Shown: positions 24,688 through 37,700 of the stretch, piece by piece | Numbering within the stretch: the first letter of the stretch is position 1 | How the letters are laid out: every line of letters starts with the position of its first letter | Notes under the pieces: generated by a model | Seen by the model: only the letters and a program-made list of their open reading frames with translations | Database searches by the model: none | What the model was told of the DNA's origin: nothing | Assembly (NCBI GenBank): GCA_921293015.1 | Contig: OV121081.1 | Location: forward strand, 58,607,022 to 58,671,021 | Reading direction: 5' to 3' | Length of the DNA stretch: 64,000 nt | Source: Phorcus lineatus | Lineage: Eukaryota > Mollusca > Gastropoda > Trochida > Trochidae | Position numbers and translations under genes: made by a program

Positions 24688-26033
24688 TTAGTGCATTGCT
24701 ATAAACGCTTCTAATTTCTTTGGAACCGTATTCTTATAGTCTAAATTGTGTTTCATGATTTTCCTCGCAGCTAAGCACTGTAGACTAATAAAGCTCAGTG
24801 GTGATACAATATCATTGATTGTCATTCCACGTATCAACTGCATCGGAGTTTTTCTCTCATTGTTACAGGCGTCTAAATGAGCTCCAGATTTAAGAAGAGT
24901 TCGTACAATTTCAACCCGACAGGGTCGATTTGACGGAGTTGTATGCACATTACTGGCAGCTGTGTGAAGGGGCGTGTTGCCGTCAACATCAACCGCATTT
25001 ACATCAGCCCCCACCTCGACCAATAGCTGGACTACGTCATTTGTTGGAAAGTTGCACACTGGGTAACGACCTACATTTGTTGTCTCTTTGGCACATGCCA
25101 AGTGAAGAGGTGTAAACCCTTTCGTACCTCTTGGATCAAACTGTACAAAGTCATACACAGTCTGTTTGAACTGGTGCTCCTCCTCAAGGCCAAGCTGAGT
25201 CTGAAGACGACACACCAGACACAGCAGGTGCATGATTATCACAAGGAGTCGATGGAAGTGCGTAATGTCCCGGTCAGCAGCATTAGTCTTCATCAACACA
25301 TCCTTCCCTTTCTTCAGTTCTGTAATGGCGCGTTTGAGGACTTTCATAATATCTTTGAAATCAACTGGATGGGGCGCCCTGTAACGCCACTCTGTGGTCA
25401 TAAAGGAAAATAATTCAGCGAAAGACAAGAAACTGCTTTGAGTCATTGGACTGAGGGGTTCAAGCACTTGCTGTTGCATGTCCAGAGCATACATCCACAA
25501 CATGATACACCGATCAAAGTTACCCATATCTGCGTACAGAGCACCTCGGTAACGGATGTAGTATGATGTGTCTGGATGAGCAGGTCCGAGAATTCTTTCA
25601 CGCACTAACAATGCTTGCATTCGCATGTCGTCAGGATCTGATATAAGTTCGTCTAGCTGATCACAAGATGTCACTTCTACTGCGTTTTCGTAGGCTGCAA
25701 TTGGCGAAGCAGTTTCAGGTTTGCTTATCAGTCGATTGCGGTCTTTGTATCTTTCTTCCATTGCTTGACGCCACATATGAATAGCACCCATCATGTCTCT
25801 CTTCTTATCAACATACGTTGCACCAAGGAGTTCTAATGCGTCAATTTTCTGTTCACAAGAGCATTCTTTTCGATCGATAAGAAACTCAACAATTTTCGTA
25901 AAACCAGCCACAGCAGCTGCAAGGAGTGGTGTCATACCATAAGCATCTTTCTCCATTCGTGCAGAGTGTTTCAGCAACAACTTCATGATTTCAAGACTCC
26001 CTGATTCAGCACAGTCATGCAAAGCCGTGTTTC
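24688..26033 (-). CDS. fem1: FEM1 coding exon 2
   Basis: Acceptor …tttgcag precedes 26033. The join gives G-NTALHDCAESGSLEIM, the expected next ankyrin repeat. It runs to the stop at 24688 and carries the TPR-like, C-terminal ankyrin and VHL-box parts. The intron is 403 bp. Confidence 0.93.
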
Positions 26034-26980
26034 CTGCAAATCAAACATCAAGATTATTAATCACTGTACTTAAAGATCATTATCAAGACACAAAATAATA
26101 ATGAAAACCCCTGTATGTCTAGAGCATTAACTAACATAGTAATATTTATGGACACACTATCTGCGATCATACAAATTCTTCTACTTTGGAGGAAGGAGCC
26201 CCTGCAGTCAATCAATAATTGTCAGCACTGACCATACCAAGAGCTCATCCATTCACTACTGAGACCTGTTACTTATATTTGTACACTAATTCAGTGACTA
26301 AATAGCATGTATTCCAAGAGCATATTTGTGATTGAATTATCTGGTACAACACAATGTTATAACAATAGTTTCACTGCCAATGATTATCAATTATCACTAC
26401 ATTCTTAATTCACACGTAGTATCTGACCTAACAAACCTTTCACACTTTTTCTGTTCACATCAGCACTCAGTTCAAGAAGATATTCAGCTATCTCTTTATG
26501 TCCTTTATAACAGGATATCATCAAACATGTGTGACCATGTCGGTTAGCTATCTCAATATCAGCACTGTGCTCCACCAGATATTTGACAATATCAAAATGT
26601 CCATCAAAACAGGCTGCTCTAAGTGGTGTAGAGTTGGTGAGGGTGGTCTTGTTGACCCCTGCCCCTCGCTCCACCAGAAAGATGACCACCCCGAGATGAC
26701 CAGCAGCTGCGGCGCACCAGAGGGGAGGGGCCCCTTCTATCGTCTCCCCATCGAACGTGACCGAACCGACCTGCTCTATGTTAGCTTTACATGATTCTAT
26801 CAGGTATTTCACGACTTCCAGGTGTCCATTTCGACAAGCCATAATCAATGGAGTGGCTCCATTTGTTTTTGCGTGAATTAATTTTGACACTTCTTCCCTG
26901 GGATGACGAGCCAGGTGATCTCGGAGACGGTCAAGTTTGCCGTCCCGTGCAGCGTTGTAAATCATGTTACGGTACTCCAT
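24688..26980 (-). CDS. fem1: FEM1 (A/C-type) CUL2 ligase substrate receptor, complete, two coding exons
   Basis: Exons 26980-26437 and 26033-24688 join to 629 codons plus stop. Human FEM1C is close to this length. The start is the ATG at 26980, giving MEYRNMIYNAARDGKL, which aligns with the usual FEM1 N-terminus. The open frame continues upstream, but a TTCTCACAG acceptor at about 27050 suggests a non-coding 5' exon. The N-terminal part is an ankyrin array (KTNGATPL, GAPPLWCAAAAGH, STPLRAACFDGH, HGHTCLMISCYKGH). Then come LELLGATYVDKKRD (about 245-260) and a TPR-like region around DTSYYIRYRGALYADMGNF. Two C-terminal ankyrins follow (FTPLHLACAKETT, GNTPLHTAA), then a VHL box-like LQCLAAR (about 603). 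FEM1 proteins bind C-terminal degrons and recruit Elongin B/C and CUL2. A/C versus B subtype rests on the GETIEGAPPLW and LELLGAT wording. Confidence 0.95.
26437..26980 (-). CDS. fem1: FEM1 coding exon 1
   Basis: 181 codons plus one base, from the ATG at 26980 to donor GTTTGT right after AAAG. It encodes the N-terminal ankyrin repeats up to VNRKSVKG. Confidence 0.92.
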
Positions 26981-27049
26981 CAGTGCTGCTATCCCTAAAT
27001 GCGGGCTGCCACGACCTCGGCATACTTCTATTTGATCGTGAAAGTTGCC

Positions 27050-28269
27050 CTGTGAGAATAATACGGCATTATTGATAGGTTCCCATACTGACACTTGTCA
27101 GACATTTCAACATGGAGGATGTTCTATTTGGCCGATAGGTGTCGCTGGGAAACAAAGGGAGGTCACTCTGATAAAACTATGTTTTTGTAATACCACTAAA
27201 TATGATTTGACATTTTTTGGCAAATTCTGCTTGTTTGAAATCTTGGTGAGTGTTTGGGAACAACCCTTACAACTTTCGAGACGTAGAAGTATGAAATGAA
27301 TGAAATATGCAAGATACAGTCATAAGAAAAAACTTCAATTTTGATTTTGATTAACCACCTCTTGAAATCATTTCAATGAATATATTGTTAATGATAATTA
27401 ACTCATATCTTGATTTCCCTCTCAATCAAAATATGACAGAATAATTAAAACCTGCAAAAACAAAATGTTCCTATCGAGTGACATCAACTGACAGTCAGCT
27501 AGGCTTTTTCAATTTGTGCAAATATATAAATAAATCGGTAGAATTAACATTATATTTTTGTACATGCATTATGGAATGCATTTTTAGAACTTACTATAAA
27601 TCTCGAATATTTCGTGAAAATCAACCCAGTCGCATAAAAAATACGATACAAATTATACAATACTGATGAACCAAACGTTTTACAAAATTGACAAATGAAG
27701 CGGACATAAAATATAACTAATCGCCATTGTCTATCATATGTTACATTTATTGAGGCAAAATTCATAGGCGTAACTTTATACTATTTCAATTCATATAAAT
27801 ATACATTAATCTATTTAATTTATTTTATTGACACGTTAACACGAACGTTATAGAACCTTTAGTGATATTCATAAAATAGTTGCAGATGGAAATACTTGGG
27901 AATTACATATTGACTTGGTTGAATATTGAGTATTTTTCATCACATATTTTTGGTCTTTATATGTGCTAAATACCACGTGTACGTTATAAAAACCTTTACG
28001 CTTGTCGAAGCACCGGTCGGGGTATATTGTCAGGTTTTCGATAAGAATGACAATTTTAAAGCTTTTCATTGTTGCTAACCTCAAAGAAATCGATCTACGA
28101 GGGGAAGTCAATCAGTTCATAGACGTCAGTATTGATACACCCCTGAAGAAATCATCGTTGATGTCATTATTGAGAAAGGCTATCTGAAGACAGTTTACAG
28201 ACACAAACAACCCTTCCCGATCATTAACTTGAGATTTATAGCCTGTTAAACAAATAACCTGCGGTAATC
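27050..28269. other. Upstream region of FEM1
   Basis: It likely holds the FEM1 promoter and a 5' non-coding exon, inferred from the acceptor-like site at 27050-27051 on the minus strand. No other gene is seen. 'tacgagggg' at about 28097 resembles the outer end of some mariner elements, next to the relic below. Confidence 0.35.
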
Positions 28270-28800
28270 ATGGAAAGTTCTAAAACGGAGCATCGTGCGG
28301 TTTTCCAGTTTCTCACGAAAGAAGGGGTGAATGCGACCGAAAAGCTAAACGTATGACCAATGTTTATGGTATGTGTATTTTACTGTTGAAAAAAGTCAGC
28401 TGAGTTTAAGCGGGGTCGCGGGTGCTTGGACGATGACCCACGGTCAGGAAGGCCTGTTGAAGCCATTACAGATAATATGGTTGCACGAGTCCAGGGCGTG
28501 ATCATGTCCGATCGTAAAATAAAGGTGGGCGAGATATTCTCAAAGTGTGGCATGGAAGCTTTTTCACCACAATAGATGAGCACTAGCACATGTCCAAGGT
28601 GTCTGCAATTAGGGTGCCACTCAACTTGAATGCACAAGATCGACACCAGACTGCTGGAGTTATGCTTCTTCATGACAACGCTCAAGTGCACAAGAGTCGT
28701 ATTGCACAGGCTGCAAGTCAACAATGTGGCTTTGAACCATTATGGTTGCATTATCATAGGATGTCAGAACCAATGTCCAAGCAGAGTTGAAATCCTGTGT
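28270..28800 (+). pseudogene. Mariner-type transposase relic
   Basis: The ATG at 28270 begins MESSKTEHRAVFQFLTKEG, the start of a mariner DNA-binding domain, but stops after KLNV. A second frame then reads AEFKRGRG…DDDPRSGRP, the mariner linker region, and MSDRKIKVGEI. The central catalytic part is missing. Near 28655-28720 a third frame reads LLHDNAQVHKSRIAQAA, the HDNA block of mariner catalytic domains. The element has stops, frame changes and a large internal deletion, so it is dead. No clear terminal inverted repeats were found. Confidence 0.85.
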
Positions 28801-29768
28801 AAATGTACTTTGGCCAAATTTACATAAATTGTAGATTTCGCGACTCTCCGACTTGTAATAAATCCCACAGAAGTCATACCTTAAAAGCTTAATTAAGTAA
28901 TCTTCACAAAAGCGGAAATGTTCTTTTTACGACCCCTTGCCCAATTTGTAATATATACTGTAATGCTTGTTCAAAATAAGTTTATTCTTCCTAATTCAAA
29001 TAAATATAAAATGACACCATTGATATATTTGGACATATATGTGGCAACAACAAAACAATCAATTTGATACATATCGAACACATGTTTTTAGAAAAGAAAA
29101 GGGACTGGTGACAAGCTCAAACGGCTTGCATCAATGCCCCTCCGGAAGACAAACTTAGTTGCAAAATAATTTTGCAACAGGCCAAAGTCAAATGAATAAT
29201 AGGATAATGTTATTGAATGTACCTCACGTTGTTCATTGAAATTAATAGCCTGCTGAAGACAGTTTTTATTACCATAAATATTAATAACATTCTCAGAAAG
29301 ACATACACAACATTTCGACTAGATGAATTATATACAACTTTAACCAAATTATAAAGTCATGGTATTAATTATATGAAGAGAGGAGACAGACGGAGAAGGA
29401 GCTAGAAATAAAGTGAGAGGTAGAGAGGGGGAGGGGGAGATAGTTTTGTAAATAGGAAAAATTATATTAAATGATACATTGGTTTGGATTGAGTCAAACA
29501 ACAAATGCAATGGAGACCATTTTTTTAAATAGCTTCACTTTCGTCTTCGGAAATGAATTTTTCAATGTTATGATAATGTTTTATTTGATATAATAACTGA
29601 ACAAATATGGCAGCTGTGTTGGTATATTGACACTTTAGTATGTAACGTTTTGTAATCATAAAATGTGATTTTCATGAATATTAAACTGATATATATATAT
29701 ATATATATATATATAGATATATATATATATAGCAGGTTTTCTTTCATACCAGGTTAGGATTTCTTGCA
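28801..29768. other. Non-coding, with TA run and purine-rich stretch
   Basis: No gene is seen. A purine-rich stretch (about 29374-29442, gaga/gggga) and a (TA)n run (about 29688-29731) are the only notable features. Confidence 0.5.
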
Positions 29769-30300
29769 TCAGAATTTGAACCTTTTGACATAAATAAGAT
29801 GCATGTTTTCAGATTGGCAAAAGGTACAAAGATTATCCTCTGTAAATCCTATTTTGAAGAGACATGAATTTGTGGATATGATTCGATGTGTGAATTTATA
29901 TTGGAAGTTTCTTGTCCTACTGTCAATCAAACATTTCTGTATTGTTACAAAACATTCAGAAAGATAATTTTCTAACATTTGAACTCCCAGTTTTGAGTTA
30001 CATTTTGTGGTAAGATTTTGAAGAGAACAAACACCCCCATTAGTGCGAATAAATTTATAAAGAAATTTACAATGATGAAATAATGTCGCTAAGAATCTAA
30101 CAGTTTATATCATAATTTTATGGAGTTAACGGGGTTACCTCCATGAATTTGGTATAAAAATTACCAATTTGAAATAAGAGATGAAATAATCATTTAATTG
30201 GAAGTCTCTTTTCAAGACATGAAATTCTTTAAAGTGTCCAAAGTCAGTCATTAGATCATATGTTCTAAAGTCCTCATAGGGAACGTAACTCATTAACGGG
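29769..30300 (-). pseudogene. Decayed LINE ORF2 C-terminal fragment
   Basis: On the minus strand, 29978-29769 reads …SRTRNFQYKFTHRIISTN, KIGFTEDNLCTFCQSEN. This is the pattern of the region after the RT domain in L1/Tx1-like LINEs: a 'FQYKILHRI' helix, then a CxxC zinc-knuckle start. Upstream (toward 30300) the frame is broken by stops, though stretches such as FKEFHVLKRDF still look protein-like. It is a dead fragment; the clade is uncertain. Confidence 0.5.
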
Positions 30301-31600
30301 AGATTCCTAAATTCGACTATGTTCTTAATCTAAAAAATAAACCATTATACTCAATGACACTGTAAGACCTGAAATTCTGTGTAAGATTTCAATGAAATTT
30401 AATGATAGCTGAATTTTATATTTGGGGTGATGAAAACACGAAATAAATTTATCATTGAAAACTGCCCACTTTGCGTTCGTAATATATATAACCCTCAACA
30501 TATTTCTCTCGTTATTTTACCTCAAAGCATACATTCATATTTATACCAATTTATCCTTTACCATAATGAGAATCCCATCAGCTTAAACCTCTTACAGTCT
30601 GAAATCATCGGTGTTGACATGACATGTTATCTGTTTTCATCATTCTCATATGGAATTAATCTAACATGTTGATATCAATTTCGAACTGTTGAACATCTAT
30701 CGTTTTTCTGGTTGGTGCTATTTAGTTATATAGCTTTATGGTTTATTCCATTATCTCTTTGCTGAGGTGATATATCATGTGCTTTTATCAATTATCGAGG
30801 ACTCAACATTTATTGAACGCACGTCATTTGACAGTGGTGACCTAGTTTACTTATAATCATTGATTATAACGCGCCCTCTTGACTTACAAGGATACCGTAA
30901 ATCTCCTGCAAAAGCACTTGTCTGTTTTATGGTTTGATCTAAACATATCTTATCGAAACAATGTCAAAAGGATTTAGACACAAGTGAAAACACTTTGAAG
31001 GCATTTTCTTTATACACGATTAATTTTAATTAATCTGTTATAAAGATTAACAAATATTAATCAATTAACACGGATTATTAAAACTATGAATTGTTAAAGT
31101 TATGCACAGTATATTGTTTAGATCTACACACAACAAATTTCACGTCAATATCGCTCAAAGAATACAAGCAAATGGGTTAATCTTTGTTTAGATAGATTAT
31201 TTACGTCTTCAGAGAGGGACAAATGTCAATTTCAAGTCTAACCAGGCCACGTAATGCACGAGATTCACGGTATATAGGCGAAACAATTCACGTTTATTTA
31301 CGATATTAAATGCAACGTGGATCATTTCTGTCTAATATGCCATTAACAATCCGTATGCAGAAAAGCAGAACACTATGAATATTCTTCGTGGGATAGTTTG
31401 AAAACGGAAACTTATGGAAGAGATAGAATCAAATGAATTAAAGATGTTTCTTTTTATAATTGAAGCCCAATGAAGTGACAGTGTAAAGGTTGTCATCTAT
31501 GGTTATGGTAACGTTAAGTATACAATCGGCAATTTTTATCAGCACATAGACGATTAAAACGACTTTACGGTAATACCCGTCTCAACAGCTTAACACTCAC
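30301..31600. other. Intergenic between divergent FEM1 and synaptotagmin-like genes
   Basis: I see nothing beyond AT-rich sequence. The part nearest 31600 may hold upstream control sequence for the plus-strand gene. Confidence 0.35.
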
Positions 31601-31614
31601 GAAATGGGTTGAGA

Positions 31615-31733
31615 CTGGGAGTCGGAGTATATACTGTAGTTCGCCATCCTGTGAACTCGCCTGGTGTCGACAGATGTCGCTTTGCTCTCAGTCAACATCG
31701 ACGCTGTAGAGAATTAACATAAACGTGTGGACC
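31615..31733 (+). promoter_or_regulatory. Candidate core promoter / 5' UTR of the synaptotagmin-like gene
   Basis: A TATA-like 'gtatatac' at about 31627 lies roughly 105 bp before an ATG in strong Kozak context (ggaccATGG). The stretch is less AT rich than its surroundings. It is suggested only by position and motif. Confidence 0.3.
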
Positions 31734-31755
31734 ATGGATTTTAAACATTTTTCAG
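31734..31755 (+). CDS. Syt-like coding exon 1 (22-bp)
   Basis: ATG in ggaccATGG; the exon encodes MDFKHFS plus one base. The donor is GTTTGA, which is weak. Phase 1 fits exon 2 exactly. Confidence 0.55.
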
Positions 31756-34700
31756 GTTTGATAACTTATTTATTTCTTAGTTCAGTAAGTTTAAACCATG
31801 AAACTTGGGCATGTGTTCATATATTTTGAAGCTAGATTTCCGTCTGAAATGTTGCTCTCTTAATTAATTAAGATTTTTTTTCGGTCATATTTGTTAAATT
31901 TAGGTTAATATTTCAAAGCTGTTAATGCAGCCCATTTGACAGTCTCACTCTATTTTGAAATAAGAAAGTTGTGATATTTTGAGCTGTGGCAATATGCAAA
32001 TGAGTATGTATTTGGTCTAATATCTTAGGTGTCAATAATTAGTTTCTGGAATTAGTATGCCAATGGGGGTATCAGTGTGTTTGAAAGATATTTTCAATCA
32101 CTCTATGTTCACATATTTGTCATGTAATTGAATGATTAGTTGTGTCTTGTGATTACCTTTAATTTGTTTTTAATGTTTGGAGAAACCTTTACACGTGTCG
32201 ACCTACTTGCACGTATTATTTGCTGTTTGTGAGTTTTGCGTTTTTCACGTGCGTCCGCGCAGTGAGATCAACCGAATGATGCAAATTTCACATTATCGTA
32301 AATAATTTTGGAAGACAACCGACTGCGGAATAATTCAAAATGTATAAGAAATCGCCCGTGCCTAAGTTTCTTGGTTTAAACTTACTGAACTAAGTCAAAA
32401 CCGGAGATAAGCCTGAAAACGTATTTCAAACGAATTAAACTAATTAAGCTCTATTTCAGCGACAACTACATGTAATTAGGTATAACAGTGTTAATCGCAT
32501 AAAGGGATTAATACTGTTTTATGTGAATGAATGAATATTATAATACTTATGAATAATATAAAAGTAATACTTATGATCGCATTGGCCCACATAAAATACT
32601 AGACCATAAGTTAATCGTTAAGTGTTGCTTTAGTGACTTGTTCATATGAACATTCCCTTCTAACTACCCTCATAAGGATTAATTCTGCATCCAAAGTCTG
32701 TATCATCTTTAACTGAGACAGGCCTAAAGTCCAGACAATGAGTCTTAGAATATCTACTTGACATTCATACATTGTGTTTTGTTCTTTAAAGTAAGGCCTC
32801 CGTTCCTGTATGCAGGGAGCTTGACTCGGTAAACGAAAATATAGACTTACAATATAGAGTACAAGGCTCTGTATACAAACTTACACAATCACGATAGCAG
32901 TAGCTTAGCAATTAGAACGTTTTTTAGGATTGCTTATTCGAAATCAAATTTTCATAAAAATACCAATTACATTACTTGATAAGAATGCTAATTGAAAAAC
33001 GTTCTACCCTCTATTTGAAATATCATATTTCATAATAATCGTACAGTAATTGCACCTTATTGAAAGACGTTCTACCCTCTCTTTAAAATATCATATTTCG
33101 TAATAATCGTTCAGTAATTGCACCTAATGAGAATGGGAATACGGTTAATCTTTTCAGGTGGACGATTCTCGACAACACCTGGCCATGTTGTCAACTACCA
33201 GGCTAAAGATGTTGTCTCCGAAAGTAAGTTTGGTTTCTGCCAAATTTAGATTCGATATCTTCTCTTTTAAGTTATCGAAATTTTGTCTTTATATTCCTTT
33301 CGAATATTAATAGTAATTAAATTCAAAAGTAAAACATATTTAATTATAACGTCGACATTTTAAAAGCCTGATCTCTTTTTGTCCTTACTTCTATACAATA
33401 TACGCAAACAAAACATTCCTGTCAGTTCGGCAATTTTTAGTTCGGACAAGAGGCTATACATGCAGAAGTGTTCTACTGAAGGGTTGTTCTATTCTTTGAA
33501 TATCGTAATGTGTATAATTGACTATGGTACGTTGTTTGCGTGCAAATGCGTGTTTCTGATTATTAACTTTGAGAATCCTCCCTTTCAGAGACGTTCATGG
33601 TGTGTATGGGTGTGCTGTTCGCTTTGGTCCTCGCTGTGGCAGTCACGTCTTGTTCTATTTGCTTCCACCTCATCCGCCGTCGGCTGCACAAGACGAAATC
33701 CAGAAGACCTAGTGCTGAGATCCTGGATATTCCAGATCCTTTTACTTCAATCCAGACTAAAACATCAGAAGGGATAACCTACAAGGGGCTGGATTTGGTT
33801 GCCCAACAGCTACAACTGGAACCTTTGCCTGGTCTTGGGTCCCAAGATGACCTTAGCGAACACAGGGGGTTAAGTCATGTCAAAAGTTATGACGATCTCC
33901 TGACGTGTTCTGAAAGTGACGAATTTCAAGCTGCGAGAGGGTCGAAACGATCCCAGTCATTAGCAAGTTTAAATTACGGTTCCCTTGAGCCGAATCTTTC
34001 TTTTAGTTTAAACTATACTTTATCCACTTCAACATTGAGCGTTATTGTTCACGAACTGACCAAGCTTCCGTTCAAGTACCGATGTCGCGCTGTGATGGTG
34101 AGCGTGTTCTTATACCCCGCCGACACTGAGGGTGCTTCGACGGAGTGGTCGGCCTATATGGGAACTGCAAGCTTTGAGAAACAGATACAATTCAGTGACG
34201 TCACCTCTGAAGATTTGGAGAAATCGACAATTCGGTTCTGTGTGAGCGCTAGGAAGTTGAAATCAGTGAAGGCCAAAAAAGGAAGTTTCGTTGGTCAGGT
34301 GTACCTAAAAGGAAGTGACGTCATCTGGATGCCGCCTCGTCTGCAGAAGTTTACCATGAAGCTCGAGGGCAAGCAACTGAACAAGGTAGGTTACTTTGCA
34401 GTAATAACAGTGATCGTTGTTGAAACGTCTCAGAAAATAATCCAAACAAAGTGGCTTCATATACACAATATTTCGAGAGGAGGTGATTACAATTTGTTTT
34501 GGTTCTGCTTAAGTCAATGTGAATGTGGAATCATAAGATGTCAGATGTGTGGATTCTGACTCATTAAAAATAACAGTAACATAAACATACTGTTTTTTTA
34601 AAGATAAATTTGAAACCTTCCATTTTACCCAGAAAAATACCCAACATATTTTACAGTATAGAAAGAATTCGAAAATGTGCTTTTGAAATGGATATAGATA

Positions 34701-37700
34701 CGAGATAAAATATGCATGGTCCCATGATTAATTATACCTTTCCTCGGCAACTGAAGTATTGGTGTGCGATTTTATCATTAGGTATCAGTTGAAATATCTT
34801 TACCGTAAAAATCGATGCGTGCTAAACTGGATATTATAGACAAATTTTCTACTTTTTCTGATAGACATTTGTGCTACCTAGATAACGTACATAGTGATTT
34901 TGGTATTGTGAAATTTATCTTTTCACAGACCTCTTTCAAATTAAATTTTGCAGTTTAAAGGGGTTGAGTTGCAGCGCAGTCCGTTTGAAAGGCTAGGGAT
35001 ACGTGTCTGAACCCATCCCAAAGCTATATGGTTCATTTGAACTTTAAAAATAATTAAGATATACATTAGTCTTATCGACATGTGGTCGCTACATATAAGC
35101 TATATAACTTTAGTATATCGAACAGATGTATCTCGACATCATATCTTTAAATGGTTCCCTTGATGTCATCAAATCAAACAGTAAAAGTACAAAAATTGGC
35201 AAACATATTGTTTACTGTTGCATGTCAGTCAGATACAAACTTCAAAGCAAACTCTACGTTCAAGATGGCATCATGATAAATCTTAGTTAACTTTATATAT
35301 GTGATTAAAATAGGCTGTCATATTCATGTTATAAAATGTACGTATAGGTAGAGCTTCCCGAGAGTTTACACATACGCATGTAAGCAATACATCTTTCTCG
35401 CATATATAACATCGCTCAAAAGATGGTTATTTAAATAAATTGATGAAATATTTTCTTTATGAAACATGTATTATGAAAATTTATCGATTTGACATTTCAT
35501 TATCACTTTTAAATGACAGTGACTGCCAAACTAACGAAACGATATCCATGCATTACCATTCTCTTCGAAGCATCAAAGTGAACCAGACATGTGTGTCACC
35601 GTCATTCACTTGTATACATTGTACATTTACTCGTATGTAAATCCATCGGAGCAGCCTTTCAGTAAGCACTTCGGAGCTTGTTGGCCAATCCATTCATGAA
35701 TTGTATTTCATTCATGATCATGTTACAGAGGTACTCTGGGTAATGGAGTAAAGACAACAAGCACCAGAATTTGTGGAGTTAGGAAGATTGATTAAAGTTT
35801 TTATCATCGGAGCTCAAAATAGAACAAAAAACCCTGAAATATAAAATGCACAATAATAATTATATTGTGTAAAAAACGATACCAATCAATAACATAATTA
35901 AAATAATTAGAGGAGAACGCTTATTACATTAGTATTCATAAGCCAGAGTACGACTGAAATAATATATAATATATAATATATAATAAATAATAAATAATAT
36001 AACCCAATAACAGGATTACACTACCATCAATATAAAGGACGTAATCATTTACAGACTCAGATGAAGATGATTAATTAAACTTTAATCATAATCATTAATT
36101 AATTAATCATAATCTATTAAAGCTGATCCTAAATCGTCCCTGGGACTCCCAACTTCTGGCAGAATTAAGCAGCGTGAAATGTGTTACCAAAGTTTGAAAT
36201 ATGTAATCGAATTGCATAGCTAATTAAAGAATAAATTACTAACTAATGGAATGAGGAAAATGCAAGTAATTTGGCATACTCACCACCATTAAATATTATA
36301 TACCAACATGTCATTAACTTTAACATGAAGTTACGTTTAACTTAACAGTTAAGAATGTAAATATTCTTAAATTCGATTTACAAACTTACGACTTTACCTA
36401 CCAGCTTGGAAGGTTGCTGATATGAAATATGGCGTTTAGATAAATGAATAAAAAAATTATGTACACTTTTACTTTAACGACCCTAAGCTACAGATAAATC
36501 CATATAAATCATATACATAGAAGACACACTAATAATAATAATATGATAAAACAATACAATTCTAATATACAGTAGTGACACTAACAGACATACAAAAGAA
36601 AAGGGTTGTGCATGTTACATGTTACATGAGGTACTTCATGAACAGGCACTATCATAAAAACTATACACACGAATGTGTACACCATCATAAAATCTATAAT
36701 GCTAACATTGCAGAGATGTAAGGATAAATAATTCATAAACTTAGATAAATAAAATGCATATCATACACAGCCTAACCCAAATCCCCACAATGACAGACAG
36801 ACAAACATTTTATTCAGTACAGATTTGTGTACAGATGATGTGAAGATTTGGTATGATCGATAATAAAATGTTAGACAGAGGTAAATATATTCGATTTAAA
36901 GATATTTACACAGTTGCATTCTCGCCTGCCAGAGAAGATGTCGTCCGGACACTTCACGAAAAATAATGTAATGATGGAACTTGAAATGAGATGCAGCATA
37001 TTTTGTAGGCTTCTGTTGGAAAGCACTCAGGCCTCAATTTTCTCCTTTGGAAAGAAACTTGCATGCAGAACTCCCCGTCTGTCATTAATGGTGGTTTCTG
37101 ACCTGGTCTACTGGATCTTCTCAGTGGTAAGGGCAGTGATTTCGGACTTGTAGTTTTTCTTATCTGGCTAGGGATATGGTTCTTGGTTCTATGCCTATTC
37201 GCAGGTGGTTGATGGTCCATCTTAACTGTGGTCTTGCCTCTTTGAACCGTGGCATCATTGGGATCTTCCCTTTCTCCTGACCAGGAGTCACATTTGCTTG
37301 AACTTTGGGCTCAGCATAGTGGACAAATGGCACAGCATTCATCGGCGGTTTCCAGGGGCAGCATAACACAATCGGAGTAATGGGTTCATCTTCGGAGAGT
37401 GCGGGCATCTTCTCGTCCTTCTTATCTGTGTTTGCTGGTCTGACCAAATTCTCCGCTTTTCGGGAACAGGAACTTTCCTGGATGTCTCTGATGGCCTGTG
37501 CAGAGTCGTAATTGGCATAAGATTACGATGCTGGGTCTTGGTCTGGCCTTCACTTTCCTACGGTTTATTGTATACAGGGATATCTAAATTTGCTGGGTCA
37601 TCATAACGTAGATATTTTCCTCTAATTTATCTGCAAATTTATTCTTTCAATCTAACGTTAGCGTGTTCACGAGGACCCTGTTACCTTGACCGAGATTTGC

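Noticed and set aside
33379-33777. 132-aa plus-strand ORF overlapping Syt-like exon 3
   Set aside because: Different frame from the C2 protein, begins in intron 2, no recognisable content.
34386-34559. Open extension of the Syt-like exon 3 frame
   Set aside because: It follows a good GTAGGT donor, and the C2B continuation is found in exon 4.
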